Source: Rhizopus arrhizus (lineage: Eukaryota; Mucoromycota; Mucoromycetes; Mucorales; Rhizopodaceae). Taken from it: a stretch of 64,000 nucleotides of DNA. Within the stretch, counting starts at the first letter, position 1. Every line of letters starts with the position of its first letter. The position numbers were made by a program, and so were the translations under genes. This document shows positions 44,713-55,623 of the stretch, piece after piece. The notes beneath the pieces were generated by a model, which made no database searches, was not told the origin of the DNA, and saw only the letters and a list, made by a program, of their open reading frames with translations. The stretch lies in contig JAKZZE010000011.1 of the NCBI GenBank assembly GCA_024220505.1, positions 1,054,001 through 1,118,000 on the forward strand, read 5' to 3'.

Positions 44713-45015
44713 TTACGATTTCGGCTTGGAATGGTTCATACAAGCATAACAAATTCGAGTACAGAGGTTGATACCATGACTATAGACAGTGCAAGTGCAA
44801 AAAGAGTGGATTTCTTTGTTGAACACTTTAAAACTGTTATAAAGTTTGATTGCACTTGTTTTTATTTCTGCTAAAGCCTGTCTCGTGATTGAAAAGAGTT
44901 GATGGACTGCAAAGAATTCATAGTCTTTGCTTTGAACAGTATCGTAGTATGGACTACATCTATTCAAAATGAAAAGACAGCATCCTGTTTCTTCAAAATA
45001 TCTGTCATGAATGCA
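44713..45015 (-). other. Open frame of about 100 codons without ATG, Cys-rich end
   Basis: An uninterrupted minus-strand frame reads RYFEETGCCLFILNRCSPYY, SITRQALAEIKTSAIKLYNS and CTCTVYSHGINLCTRICYAC before a stop. No in-frame ATG occurs until the last few residues, so it would have to be an internal or terminal exon, or a fossil. Four Cys in the last 35 residues (CTC, C, CYAC) could bind a metal. No partner exon was found upstream. Confidence 0.25.
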
Positions 45016-45118
45016 TTATATATATTGGGCTTGAATCTTTCAATTCCTTGAATTATTTAACAAAAAAAAAGTCTCATGTTGACTGTATAATTTATTAACG
45101 AAAATATTATTAGATAGT

Positions 45119-47428
45119 TTAACCAACAATTTCTTCAGTTTCTTCAATGACTTCTTCGACCCATTCTTCAATTTCTTCAGATTCTCCTTCATCAGCCAAC
45201 TTGATTTGCTTGCCCAATGCCTCACGTTCCTCATTGAGAGCACGCTCGGTGCTCTTTCTCCAAGCATACCATTCTTCAAGAGCCTTCTTACGTTCAGCAC
45301 GAAGTTTGGCAGCTGTAGCATCGCCCATAGCAAGATCTTCTTCATCGAATTGCTTAGAGTATTGACGAAGATTCTTCTTGATCTTCTTCTTTTCCTCTTC
45401 AGACAACAAGCTTTCGGGACGAGGTCTCCACAACAATTGTTTAAAGTTTTCAATGTTTTGCTTGAATGAGAGTTGACCCTTGAAGTCCCAAATACAGAAA
45501 CCATGGTCAGCAGAGTTACGCCACATGCTGGAACCAGTGACAACATAACGACCAGAAGGATCCCACTCGACATCACTGACACCATAGTGTTCTTGAGTAG
45601 ACAGCAATTGCACAGAAGCACCAGGTTTCTTCTTGTCCTTCTTATCACCAGAGAGAGGTTCAAAATCAAGATCGTAAAATTCAAGATCTGAACTGCTGGA
45701 AGAACGCAAGGTGGCCAAGACAATGTTGTGACCCTTAGGAGACCAGAACAAGTGGTTGCATGTCTTCTTTTCAAGTGTCTTCATCAATCTGAAGCCAGTG
45801 GCACTCTTCTTGGAGGTATCAAGGTGGAAAAGCTTGACGTCGGTCTTGATGGTGACGGGACCTTGACCATGAGCAGGGGTAGCACCAAAGTTAGGATCAC
45901 TGGTAGTGATAGTAGCGAAACGGTATCCATAAGGTTCCCAAGCAAAAGCAAGCATAGGATCCTTCAACTCGATGGTTTCAACAGGAACACCCTTTTGGCT
46001 GACATCAAAGATTTCAATGTTGGCAAAGGTAGATTTCTTGGTCTTTGTATGACGATCAGCCTTGACAGCCAAGTAGTGACCTTGGTTTTGCCAGTACAAT
46101 TTACACTCAGACACATTGAACAAGGTCTTGGTAGCAACTGTTTCCTTGGAGGGAACACCGATCATGCTGACACGAGCAGGTTGGTTACCCACTTCAGGAG
46201 TCCAGTAAGCCAAGACTTCTTCCTTTTGATAAATCTTGGGGTCAGAAGCATCACCTTTTGAAGGTGACCATTCAAAGTCGACAATACCAGGGATTTTGAT
46301 ACTCTTCTTGCCGACCAAGCCCATAGAAGGTGCTTCATAAACAGATAATTGTTGGCCAGGAATAACACGAGCAAAGTGTTTTTCAGAGGCAGACCATTTG
46401 AACATAGGCCAGCGTACAGTCTTTTGTTCTTCAGAGGTTTGGACAAGAGGGAACGTACGAAGGAGATTGCCAGTCTTGACATCCCAGATGGCGACTTGGT
46501 TTCCTTCATCATAATCAGAATAAGGGTGGCCTGATTCAGGTAATCTGGCCAAATTGATGGGCTCGTTAGACCAAGTGACAAGGTATCGTTCGTTGGGAGA
46601 GAAATCGATCAATTTGACACCAGGATGAACGAAACGCACAATCTTTTCCCAAGAAGGACCACCCCAGAGAGCAATACCTTGAGTGTGGAAAGTGGAAAGG
46701 TAAGAACCTTTAGGTGACCATTGAACATATGTTTCAGTCCAGTTCTATTCAATCATGTCTGTTAATGGTGGTATACATGGAAATAAATATAAAACCTACA
46801 GTTCTAGAATAAACGTGTTCAGGTGAATCGCCCTTTCTGTTCCAAAATACAGATACATCATCGCCCTTGTATAAAACAAATTGGTCACGAGCAAGAGGAT
46901 CCATCAAGAAACTCTTAAAGTGTTCTTTAGGAACAAATGGTTCAATAGTGGGTTCAACATATTCTTCATTCATGTCACTGTATTTTTCGACATCTGTAAA
47001 CTTGTTGACGCTTAAAGTAACACTTTTACTCAATTTGTGTCCATCCAAATTCTTTACTGCGGCATGAGCAGATTCAGCTGAAACAAAATCGATAAAGAGA
47101 TAACTATAGAAACATCAAGTTTTTTAGGGTGTATAAAAAAAAGCTTTGATTTTAATATTTACCCTGAACTGGTCTTTTTTCCTTCTTCATTAGGTGTCAT
47201 TGGCATCCAAATACCGTTTTCTTTGATCTCACCAGCACCTTTTGCGAAAAGTTTTGTTAAAACTGTAACTAGTTTTCCTTCTTTAGCTTCATCGACAATA
47301 GGGGCGCCATCGACAACAACAATGGTGTCAAAATCAGTCTCAAGAGGCACATGGTGCTTTTCATAAATATCATCAAAGTTGATGTCTTCTATTCTTTCAG
47401 GAAGATTGTTCAAATCGAGACCGGGCAT
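45119..47428 (-). CDS. PRT1: Eukaryotic translation initiation factor 3 subunit b (PRT1)
   Basis: Scaffold subunit of eIF3 on the 40S ribosome. Start MPGLDLNNLPERIEDINFDD at 47428; the frame is open higher up only across A/T-rich leader. The RRM near the N-terminus reads FDTIVVVDGAPIVDEAK, KLVTVLTKLFAKGAGEIK, GYLFIDFVSAESAHAAVKNL. The WD-like propeller follows with ARDQFVLYKGDDVSVFWN, TYVQWSPKGSYLSTFHTQGI, LIDFSPNERYLVTWS, VDFEWSPSKGD and DVEWDPSGRYVVTGSS. The C-terminus has LRQYSKQFDEEDLAMGDATA and an acidic end. Two introns, at about 47158-47104 and 46798-46746. Length near 735 residues is normal. Codon use is biased as in SSB. Confidence 0.95.
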
Positions 47429-47785
47429 TTTGTCTGTGTGAATAGGTGAAAGAAACAATATGAGACGAAAAAAAAAAAATCTAATTTTTTTGGGAAAGAC
47501 ACAAGCCACAAATTTTACTTTTTACGAGTAAGGAAGTCTCTTTAAAAAGAGATGAATTTAAGGACAGGCGATGGATGTTGATAAAGAAGAAAGACATGTG
47601 CTATAGCAATCTATTAGTCCCAATTGACTTATACGAGTTGATTGATTTCGTACGGTAGGAATGGAGGGAAGGGCGCGTGTTTGGATCTTGCTCCGATGTT
47701 TTTTTTTTGAAGGCAAATTCTCAGCTGTCACGCACTGTGAAAAAAAAATAGAACAATTTCTTTTAGGTTTTAGTGAATAAAAGAC
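47429..47785. other. Divergent promoter of eIF3b and the 2OG oxygenase
   Basis: 357 nt between two start codons on opposite strands. Contains T and A runs next to each start; no gene seen. Confidence 0.5.
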
Positions 47786-48363
47786 ATGTCAAACGAACAG
47801 CAAACTTTGGAAGATCGTCTTCTTCGACTGGCTGCTACTGATGCCAGTGATTTACCTGAATTTCCTGATGACAAAAGCGACTTACCTTCTGACTTTGAAT
47901 ACAACCCAGAGGACTATGAAGAAGAGGAAGAAGTGATTGAAGAGATTACTGAAGCTGAATTGCTAAAATATTTGGACCAACAAGAAGACGCTCTTACAAT
48001 CTCACAAAGACTATTCTATCACGAATTAAATACAACAGAGTATCAACATAAAAGCAGTACTTGGGACCTTCAGTGTTTGACAGCTGAAGATGTTGAAGCG
48101 CTTTATGGCAAAGGTTGGGTTGAACTTGAAGGGTTAATTGACTTGGATATATTAAAAGGTTAAAACCATTCTTTTGTTTATAAGAATTCAGAAATATAAC
48201 GTTTTTTTTAATTCGAAAAAAGGCGCTTATGAAGAAGCAAAGAATCTACATGAAAATAATGTGCTTGTGCCAGCAAGTCGAGTCAAAGAAAATTCCGACG
48301 ACCCTTTTAGAGATGTTACTGCTCGAGATGATGCTATTGTCTGGTAAGTTTAGGATAAAATTT

Positions 48364-48400
<37 letters not shown>

Positions 48401-48874
48401 GTATAAAAAATAATTTATTTTAGGCTTGATCCCCAAAATAATCTAGATAATCACGTATCTACTACGCCTCCACCTTATCTTCAAAAAGTCTTGGAATTTC
48501 TTCAGGGACCGTTTCATCATGATATTTCTAGTATGATTCGATTGAACGGGAGAACCGAATTTCAACTGGCCTATTATCATCCTAATGGCGCTCACTACGA
48601 AAGACATCGGGATGCTCTTCCAACAGATGATCCTGAGGATACGGACCAAAGACGTGTTACAGCCGTACTTTATCTAAATCCAGGTTGGACATCTGGCGAT
48701 GGTGGAGAATTAAAAATCTACGGCCGTCTTGATAAACACGGTATGCCTGTAGGCGCTGATCGATTAGTGAAACCACAGTTAGGAAAGATATTGCTCTTCC
48801 TGAGCGGTGTCATTGACCATGAAGTCATGGCTTCTAAAAAACCAAGATACGCGCTTACTTCTTGGATGCGATAA
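47786..48874 (+). CDS. 2-oxoglutarate/Fe(II) dioxygenase related to PHD/EGLN prolyl hydroxylases
   Basis: Non-haem iron enzyme that would hydroxylate a protein substrate. Exon 1 (to about 48159) holds an acidic N-terminus and WVELEGLIDLDILK; exon 2 reads AYEEAKNLHENNVLVPASRV; exon 3 contains the catalytic part: FQLAYYHPNGAHYERHRDAL (HxD iron ligands His and Asp), RRVTAVLYLNPGWTSGDGGE, LLFLSGVIDHEVMASKKPRY (second His, then Arg for 2-oxoglutarate) and ALTSWM. The order Y-N-G-Y-RH-D and YLN..W....GG matches the EGLN/P4H group. Total about 290 residues. A 32-T run lies in the second intron. The protein target is unknown; oxygen or redox sensing is a guess from the family. Confidence 0.88.
48368..48399 (+). 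repeat. Run of 32 T inside an intron
   Basis: The longest homopolymer in the window, near the 5' splice site of the second intron of the 2OG oxygenase gene. It is expected to vary in length and to complicate sequencing. Confidence 0.9.
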
Positions 48875-48895
48875 AAAGAGAAATTTTTTACACAG

Positions 48896-49126
48896 TCATG
48901 CAGTAGCTTTGTTACACGAATAAAGTGCACTTGTACATTTTAATGTTTCATTTCGTGTCACACGATATCCTTTTGAATCGCGTTTGCACATGTTGTCAAT
49001 CTCGTATTGTTCAATGCTTTGCAGCTTTGACCTGAAAAGTGTTCGAAAGCGGGGATCATGCTGTCCAATAGATGAATGTATGAGCTCAATTCTATAAGCT
49101 ACAAAAGAAGAAGCATCCGAAAGCTT
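48896..49126 (-). other. Open antisense frame of 76 codons, possible terminal exon
   Basis: Minus-strand frame with protein-like content: KLSDASSFVAYRIELIHSSI, GQHDPRFRTLFRSKLQSIEQ, YEIDNMCKRDSKGYRVTRNE, then a Cys-containing end. It starts after a TAA at 49127-49129 and has no ATG before residue about 46, so it would need an upstream exon; none is evident before the arrestin-like gene start at 49241 on the other strand. Family not recognised. Confidence 0.3.
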
Positions 49127-49240
49127 TTAATTCTCAGCAACAATAGTTACAATTTGTACAACTAATTTAAACTTTTAATCTTTTTTCCTTGAGGCCTTTT
49201 TCTTTTCTTTTTTCCTCATCATTGTTTATTGCAAAATATT

Positions 49241-51107
49241 ATGAAAGAAGGCTTTCAGTTTGTCAAGATTGAGCCTTGTACAGACGAATTGGAATTCATT
49301 GGACAAATAAAGAAATCAACTACAACTAAAGGGGAAAATCTTAATGGGAATATTTTATTAGCACTAAACAAAGCAGTAAAGATAAAATCCATCACTTTAA
49401 AGTTCAAAGGAAAATCTCAAGCAGCCTATACTCGTTCAAGTGACTTGCAGACCTTTACTATCACTGCAAGTGTGCTACCGAAATTAAAAACAAAGATCGT
49501 TGAAAAAGCAATAACGCTCAACGCGGGTCAACATACCTTTCCCTGGGAGTTGAATATACCAAATCTATACCCGCGTACTCTTAAAACAGAACGATGCAGA
49601 ATTCAATATTATCTAGAGCTTAAAATATCCCTAGGCGTAGGTCGATCTTTCACTGTAGAGCACCCTATTACTATCCACAGACACTTGGTAACCTCGCTTC
49701 AATCAGCTGTGCTGATAAATACAAAAGTTTACAAGCATACATCACCAGATAAATTTTATTGTGAAATAGAGATTCCTAGAGTAGTCTGTGCTGGACAAGA
49801 ATACTTTCCTCTATCTATCAAGTACTCTTGCTTTAAAGGTGTATTAATTAATCACATTTGCACACACCTTGTTCAAAACGAAGTTTACAGGTACAGAATT
49901 TAAAAACAGCCAAAAATTTCCAAAAATTTATTGATAAAAAGAACAAAATAGAGTGCGAAATTTATCAAAGATTGAAACTGAAAAGAAGGGAGAAAAGCCG
50001 CAGCCACTATCAAAAACAATGAACTATCTTGGACCTTATGTCTATAACTACGTAGATAACCAGTCAGACAATGCTTTGCCACTGCTTTTGATGCAAAACT
50101 TGCCTCAAGATGGTGTTATATATGGAATAGAATCGCCTTTAATTGCCGTCTACCACCAATTGGATGTTACATTTGATCTGGGTGATAATAAAGTGCAGAT
50201 TAGAATTCCTATCCATTTAAGTTCTATCTCAAAAGAGTCCCCCATTTCTCCAGCCAAATATACTGTAGAAAGCCAACCTCATCAAAAGCCAACCTCCACC
50301 AAATTGTTTAATTCACCCGTTCCTAAAGATATCATCAAAGCGCAGTGCTCTATTGGCAAGTCCTCTCCTTTGAGAAAATGCGTATCCGATCAAAACTTGA
50401 ATAATCATAAATTAGAAGAAAGATCACCTTCAACAAAAACTGCTGGCAGTAATAAAAGTCTCAAGCCGATCGATACATATCTTGCCAATAAGCTAGAGCT
50501 AATGAAACTAGAAGGCTCTAACGAAGTCAGTTCAACTGCACAACTTTATTATTTGGGCTCACCCTCTCTGGGACCTGCATCACCCGAACCCAGCTTGAGT
50601 CTTTCTCCGCCTCCTAGACGACCGCGAAAGAAAACGTTGACCTCAGATGAACCCGGCCACCCTCTGAGTCCAACGGTGATGATGACAAGAATACCTGAAA
50701 TAGATGATCTATTGCCTACACCACCTACGTCGGGTCGTTTGCCTGTACTGACCACACCCTCTTCACCTCGCAATGTATATCCCAAATTACATCCAACTGA
50801 TCCCTATACCGAGAGAGCAATTCGCAGCATCAGCATGAGTCGAAGTAGCAGCGATAATAGTGCATTAAGTCGTCGAAGCAGTAGCAGTAGTTGCAGTAGC
50901 ACTTGCTCCACCATCCATCCAGCAAGGCATTATCCCAAAAATTTATTAAATGGAAGGAATTACCCAGAAGCTATTACCAGCCATTATTTTACTGCAGAGT
51001 TACCCCCTGTTCCAATGCAGTGTCAAAGCGATGAAGACGAAGAAGATTTTGATCTCTTGATCTATCGCGATTTGATTGATGATGACAATCTTTCAATAAA
51101 TTTATAA
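49241..51107 (+). CDS. Arrestin-domain trafficking adaptor
   Basis: Arrestin-like protein, expected to link membrane transporters or receptors to ubiquitin ligases. The start is ATG at 49241 (MKEGFQFVKIEP). The arrestin N-domain shows KGENLNGNILLALNKAVKIK, SITLKFKGKSQAAY, NAGQHTFPWELNIPN and YYLELKISLGVGRSFTVEHP. The C-domain shows HTSPDKFYCEIEIPRVVCAG and YFPLSIKYSC. A 62-nt intron near 49890-49951 leads to the second exon, which carries a GPYVYNY stretch, then a long Ser/Pro-rich tail (PSLGPASPEPSLSLSPPPRR) and an acidic end. No clear PPxY motif was seen, so ligase recruitment may go through other sites. Confidence 0.8.
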
Positions 51108-51237
51108 AAAAGTTATTTGTCAATTTTATTATAAAAAAAATGAGAGAGTAAATATTGGTACACAAAGGAAAGGATGACAAGTTGAAAAGATGAAAAAAGA
51201 AAGACTCTTTTTGATAATTGTTTTTGGTATAAAGAAG

Positions 51238-52225
51238 CTATACTAACGCAAGCTCTAATGTCCAGGTTCTCCTGGCCCATAACCGGATGAATTGTCCTTC
51301 TAATTCGATAGAATTACCATCCCACCAACATTTTCTCTAAAAGAATAAAAATTCAATCGATTGTATGAGGCAGATCAACATCCAAACTTACCGCGGGTTT
51401 TCTCCAAAACAAAAAGAGCTTTTGAGCCGTCGCCATATGGTTATTGGGTCCAATTGTTTTCAACAAGACCATGGCCATACTCACGATCGTGGTTCGCATC
51501 GGTTCAATCTCACGGTATCCCCAACGATCATCTCTTTGAAACCCTGCATCACACAACATGTCAATCAAATGCTGTTCTGCAACATTGCTCTCTCTTGAAA
51601 TATTCTTTTGTAAGGCATCAAAAATAAGATTTTGTTCCTTCAAGTAATGGCCCGAACCCAACTTTAGATGTTTTACGTCTTGCTTCTTTTGTGTGGGAAG
51701 ACAAAAATATTCCAACTCTTCACGCAAGACAATGATGGGTTGCTTTGTCAAGAGTGTGTAATAAACGGGTGATGTCGCTGCTGATGTTGTCAAGAGCTGT
51801 TGAAGATCTGCATCTTGTTGGTTCCTGTCTCGTATCTCGGCTGCGTAAGAATAAAATTCGAGTACATAATTTAAACAAGCGGGATCAAAGTCAACCAGGT
51901 TGATCTGTTCGTCTACACCTGCTGAATGACTAGAGAAGCCGTCGTAATCCTCATCTTCGTCATAATCTTCTGTAGGTCTTGCCAAGACAAGCCCATTAGG
52001 AAACATGGCAATCAATAAACTTTCTGGTAAATTGACAAGTGTATCTCGATCAAGTTCTAAACGAGTACCTCTTAAGTCGAGCTTTAGTTTTTGTGGAATG
52101 CCATTGTGATTATCAAACTCGTCAAACTCATCTTGTAATTGCTCTTGTTCTGGAATTTGATAAATAAGTTCTTGGTCATTATTTTCTGGTTCAGGTACCT
52201 GTGTTATAGGTGACTCTGAAGACAT
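51238..52225 (-). CDS. WHI2-like BTB/T1-fold protein
   Basis: Related to yeast Whi2 and animal KCTD proteins, which act in stress response and low-amino-acid TORC1 control. Start MSSESPITQVPEPENND at about 52225. The T1/BTB fold shows LDLRGTRLELDRDTLVNLPE, SLLIAMFPNGLVL and VDFDPACLNYVLEFY. Further on, REELEYFCLP and a C-terminal region with DDRWGYREIEPMRTTIVSMA and KLFLFWRKPA. A 60-nt intron (about 51391-51332) leads to a final exon RKCWWDGNSIELEGQFIRLW followed by ARRTWTLELALV, a strongly conserved ending in fungal WHI2-like proteins. Length near 310 residues fits. Without splicing the ORF ends early at PHTID. Confidence 0.85.
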
Positions 52226-53161
52226 GATTCTAAAAAAAGAATAAAAAGTAAACAAATAAAAATATTTTTTTTTTCTTTAAGTAATCAGATCAGTTTTTTC
52301 AACTCGTTTTCAAAATATAAATCAAGCTGCTTGTACAACGAATGTGTCTGTCCTTTTCTTTTTCCTTACAAAAGTACCCTATCTTTTCAAATCAACTTTT
52401 ATATTTTCACAAACTATTCTTCTATGCCACAATAAACACCAATTCTTTAGGTCTACACTTTGTATTATTAACTCTAGAAAAAAAGAAAAAAAAATCTTTT
52501 TTTTTTTGGTATTTTTAACTGGTTACTCTGTCTAGTGAAGTTTCAAAACATGTTCATTGTTGAAGTAGATCGCGCACAAAATCTCAAAAATTGATTTTGT
52601 GTTACTTTAGAGAAACATAAAATGCATTGTATCGTTTATTACTAATGAGTTTAGATGTTTCAACCTTTTATATCCTCTGTTCATAAAGATTTCAATGCTT
52701 CCTTTTATTTCTTGTCAACACAATCAGGCCTTTAAATATAATATTTATTTATTGAAACAAAAGCAAACAAGGATAACTTAATATGTGAAACATCACTTTA
52801 TGTTATATACTACAAATTGCCTTTTTGTGATGCATTATCGCACGAATGATAATCATAGACTTGATCTACATTCGTTGTTCAGGAACAGAATCGGCTTTCT
52901 TTTTTGCATTCTAATGTCACATGTATATTTGTTAATGATTGTCTTATTGGCCAAGTTTGAGAGTCCTGAGCATATATTTATTTAGAGTCGTGGCTTATCT
53001 TTTTTGTTTCTATTGTTGCTGCTATCCCAATTTCAAGCATGGTTCGATCCTATCGATAAGAAGGTTCCAGTCAAGTTGGCATTTTGAGAAGTGCAACATT
53101 AGATACACTGCAAGAGATACAAAAAATCACTTTGTCTCCGACTGATTCATTCTTTCCAATT
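52226..53161. other. Spacer of about 935 nt between divergent genes
   Basis: AT-rich upstream region of the WHI2-like gene (minus) and of the basic orphan (plus). Several short plus-strand frames (for example near 52785) lack coding character. No RNA gene recognised. Confidence 0.5.
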
Positions 53162-54720
53162 ATGAATACCGCCGAAGCTCACTTAAATTGTCCTGATACA
53201 ATGTCTTCATCCATTCATGAAACTACTTTATTAAAAGATGATGCTTTCAAATTGACTAATGACTCTGTTGGTATTGTTAAAGTAATATATTGGCTTTAAC
53301 ACGCTTAATAACTCTTTTTTTTTCGTTTCTTAATTGCAACCTTAGAAATAATTCCAAAAAGGTCTTGGTCAAGTAATCGTCCAATTCAATCAACCAATTC
53401 AGTTCTCGACACAAATAACATAAATAACACTAAAATAAGAATGATACGTCTACCAAGAACAAAATCAAAAGAAAGTGTGAGGGGTAATGCAAATAAAAGT
53501 ATAGCAAAAGGAAGAATTAAGATTGTTGAACCACACAAACCAATACTTGCCAATAATAGAATAGAAGAGCCATACAAGTACATTGATAATAACAATAGGG
53601 AAATGGATCAAATTATTACAATGATGCAACACCATAAAGTATCGGATGATAACCATGTACCTTCTTCTGAATTTAAATTCTCCTTTCCAACCACAGGCAG
53701 TAGTAAACATAAATCCATGATTTATAGTAAAAAAGATGATACAAAGCATGATACAATCCGACAAAGAGTCATCTTGCCTTTACCAAAACGTAAATCAAGA
53801 AATTCCCCAGAAACAGAATCTGAAAGGAACACAAAAGATAACCGATCCCTACTCACTATGCCAACTTCGCCTTTTACCTTTTTATCTGAAAAACCAATGC
53901 CTAAAATACCCTATTTCACTAATGAAAACCAAAACTTACAACAACAGCAGCAGCAAATACACAATTCGTCATCATTAGTGTCATTAGAAACAGCAAACTC
54001 TGCTATCAACAATAAAAAGGATAGGCCAAGTATGTCAAAAAAGATGAAGAGTATGGAAAGAGTACAGGCATGTTTAACAGAGAGCGAGACAATCAAAATA
54101 CAACCACAACCAGAATTCATTATGAACTACACATCACAGAATAAATCCACTTTTGACTTTCCAAACTTTAACTTGCAATTCAATAATGAAGCAAAGAAAA
54201 CATTCAGTGTAGATGCTGTTGATAACAACGAGAGTGATATCACCTTTGATACTTTTGTACCAAATCACGGTGCATTCACAGACAAAAAGGAAGTAGAGAA
54301 TAGAAAGATCTTGAATGTCAAACCCCCTTTGTCTGTGATCAAACGACCTATACCACCACCCAATCCAATTGCGAGTAACATGAGCCATAAATCAAAAGCA
54401 GTCAAGGACAGCGAAAAGAAAAAGTCGAGCAAGACGATGAAAAGAAGACGAAAAGCAAAAAAGGGGAAGATGTGGCTCCAGGAGGATTTCTTTCTTCTGA
54501 TATCACGCTATTTGACAACCCACTTTCGGATGACTGGGTTTGCTTCTTTTGTCAGTTTGATATATTTTGCAATGGATTGGAAGACGCAAAGAAAAAGAAT
54601 GGATATTATCGGCGAAAGAAGGAAAGGCTAAGTAGGATGAGAAGAGCAATCAGTGAATTGGAGTCCTCTGATGAACTATTTTTTAATCAAGAAGAACAAC
54701 ACCATTGCCATCATACATGA
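53162..54720 (+). CDS. Unrecognised basic, disordered protein with a Cys-x2-Cys end; frame break near the 3' part
   Basis: Exon 1 (from ATG 53162, MNTAEAHLNCPDTMSSS) is joined over an intron at about 53271-53345 to a long exon. That exon is rich in Lys, Ser, Asn and Gln and looks disordered, with proline patches (KRPIPPPNPIA). Near 54455-54470 the coding pattern jumps to another frame, which reads GEDVAPGGFLSSDITLFDNP, LSDDWVCFFCQFDIFCNGLE, DAKKKNGYYRRKKERLSRM and an acidic His end. The W-C-x2-C-x5-C pattern suggests a small metal site. The jump sits at a run of six A and four G. Either one base is missing in this copy or assembly, or an intron is hidden there. Nuclear localisation is likely from the basic patches. 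Confidence 0.6.
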
Positions 54721-54863
54721 AGCATTATATATACAAACACATACATTATACACATACAGCGCCATTTATATGTAAATTTCACTTTCTTTCTCTCTTCTTC
54801 CTTTCTTTCTCCCCCTTTTTTTGTACATGTTTATTAAACCAACATATGTACATATATTCTCGT

Positions 54864-55431
54864 TTAACCAAGATCCATCACTTCTACTTGTCCAGCAGGG
54901 CTGTTTTCAAATCGTTGTGCTGTTTTATGTTCAAATTCTTCAATCATATACCAATCTGGATGACCTTGTAAACATTCGGATGGAACAGTCTAAATTGATA
55001 TGTCGTTAATTTTTTTTTTTAAAAAAAAAGACAGAGCGTGTATATCATTCAAAGCCAAAGATAGATTATTGTACCTCTTCTTCATCATTGCCATTTTCCC
55101 AAATGATCGTAAACCGTATTTTACCAATCGAGTTTCTTACTTTTCTAGTCACTTTTTTTATTCTTTTTTTGTGGTATCTTGTTCTCATCTTGTTTGCTTT
55201 TATTTCTTCTGATCTTTCTTCATCGCTTTCTTCCTTTTGCTCATCGGGTACATATAATCGGATCGAGTCTGGTCGAACAAATGTATTTCTTACTTCTGCT
55301 GGTAAAACAGGGATAGAGACAGAAGTAATAATGGCATCTGCTATTCTTGGATGAGCATTCTTTTGTCTCTTTTTCTATTGGATTTTTAAATATATAATGT
55401 TTAATCTTTTTTTTTTAAAAAAAAATACCAT
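54864..55431 (-). CDS. Unrecognised small protein, start codon isolated by an intron
   Basis: The model is three exons: an ATG at 55431-55429 directly followed by a GTATTT..CAATAG intron, a main exon (KKRQKNAHPRIADAIITSVS, IPVLPAEVRNTFVRPDSIRL, an acidic stretch, KKVTRKVRNSIGKIRFTIIW) ending with DEEE, then an intron of about 85 nt and a last exon TVPSECLQGHPDWYMIEEFE to QVEVMDLG. The product has about 145 residues. The basic-acidic alternation and the WYMIEEFE end do not match a family I know. The ATG-only first exon is the weakest part; the two other exons agree in phase. Confidence 0.5.
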
Positions 55432-55623
55432 TTTTGTCAAAGTACAAAGTATGAAATGGAGAAGAAGAAAAATAATTTTTAATTTCAGTAAACAAATCAA
55501 AAAATAAAAATCAGAATGCGGAATAATGAATAGTCTAACATGCTTATTATTTATTTAATGCAACAAAAATAATATTATTTAGGGGGAGGGGATGTTATAT
55601 CCACAAATGATAAAGTACTAATC

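Noticed and set aside
45964..46581. Overlapping minus-strand ORFs and plus-strand ORFs (45473-46534) inside eIF3b
   Set aside because: Shadows of a strongly codon-biased gene; no motifs.
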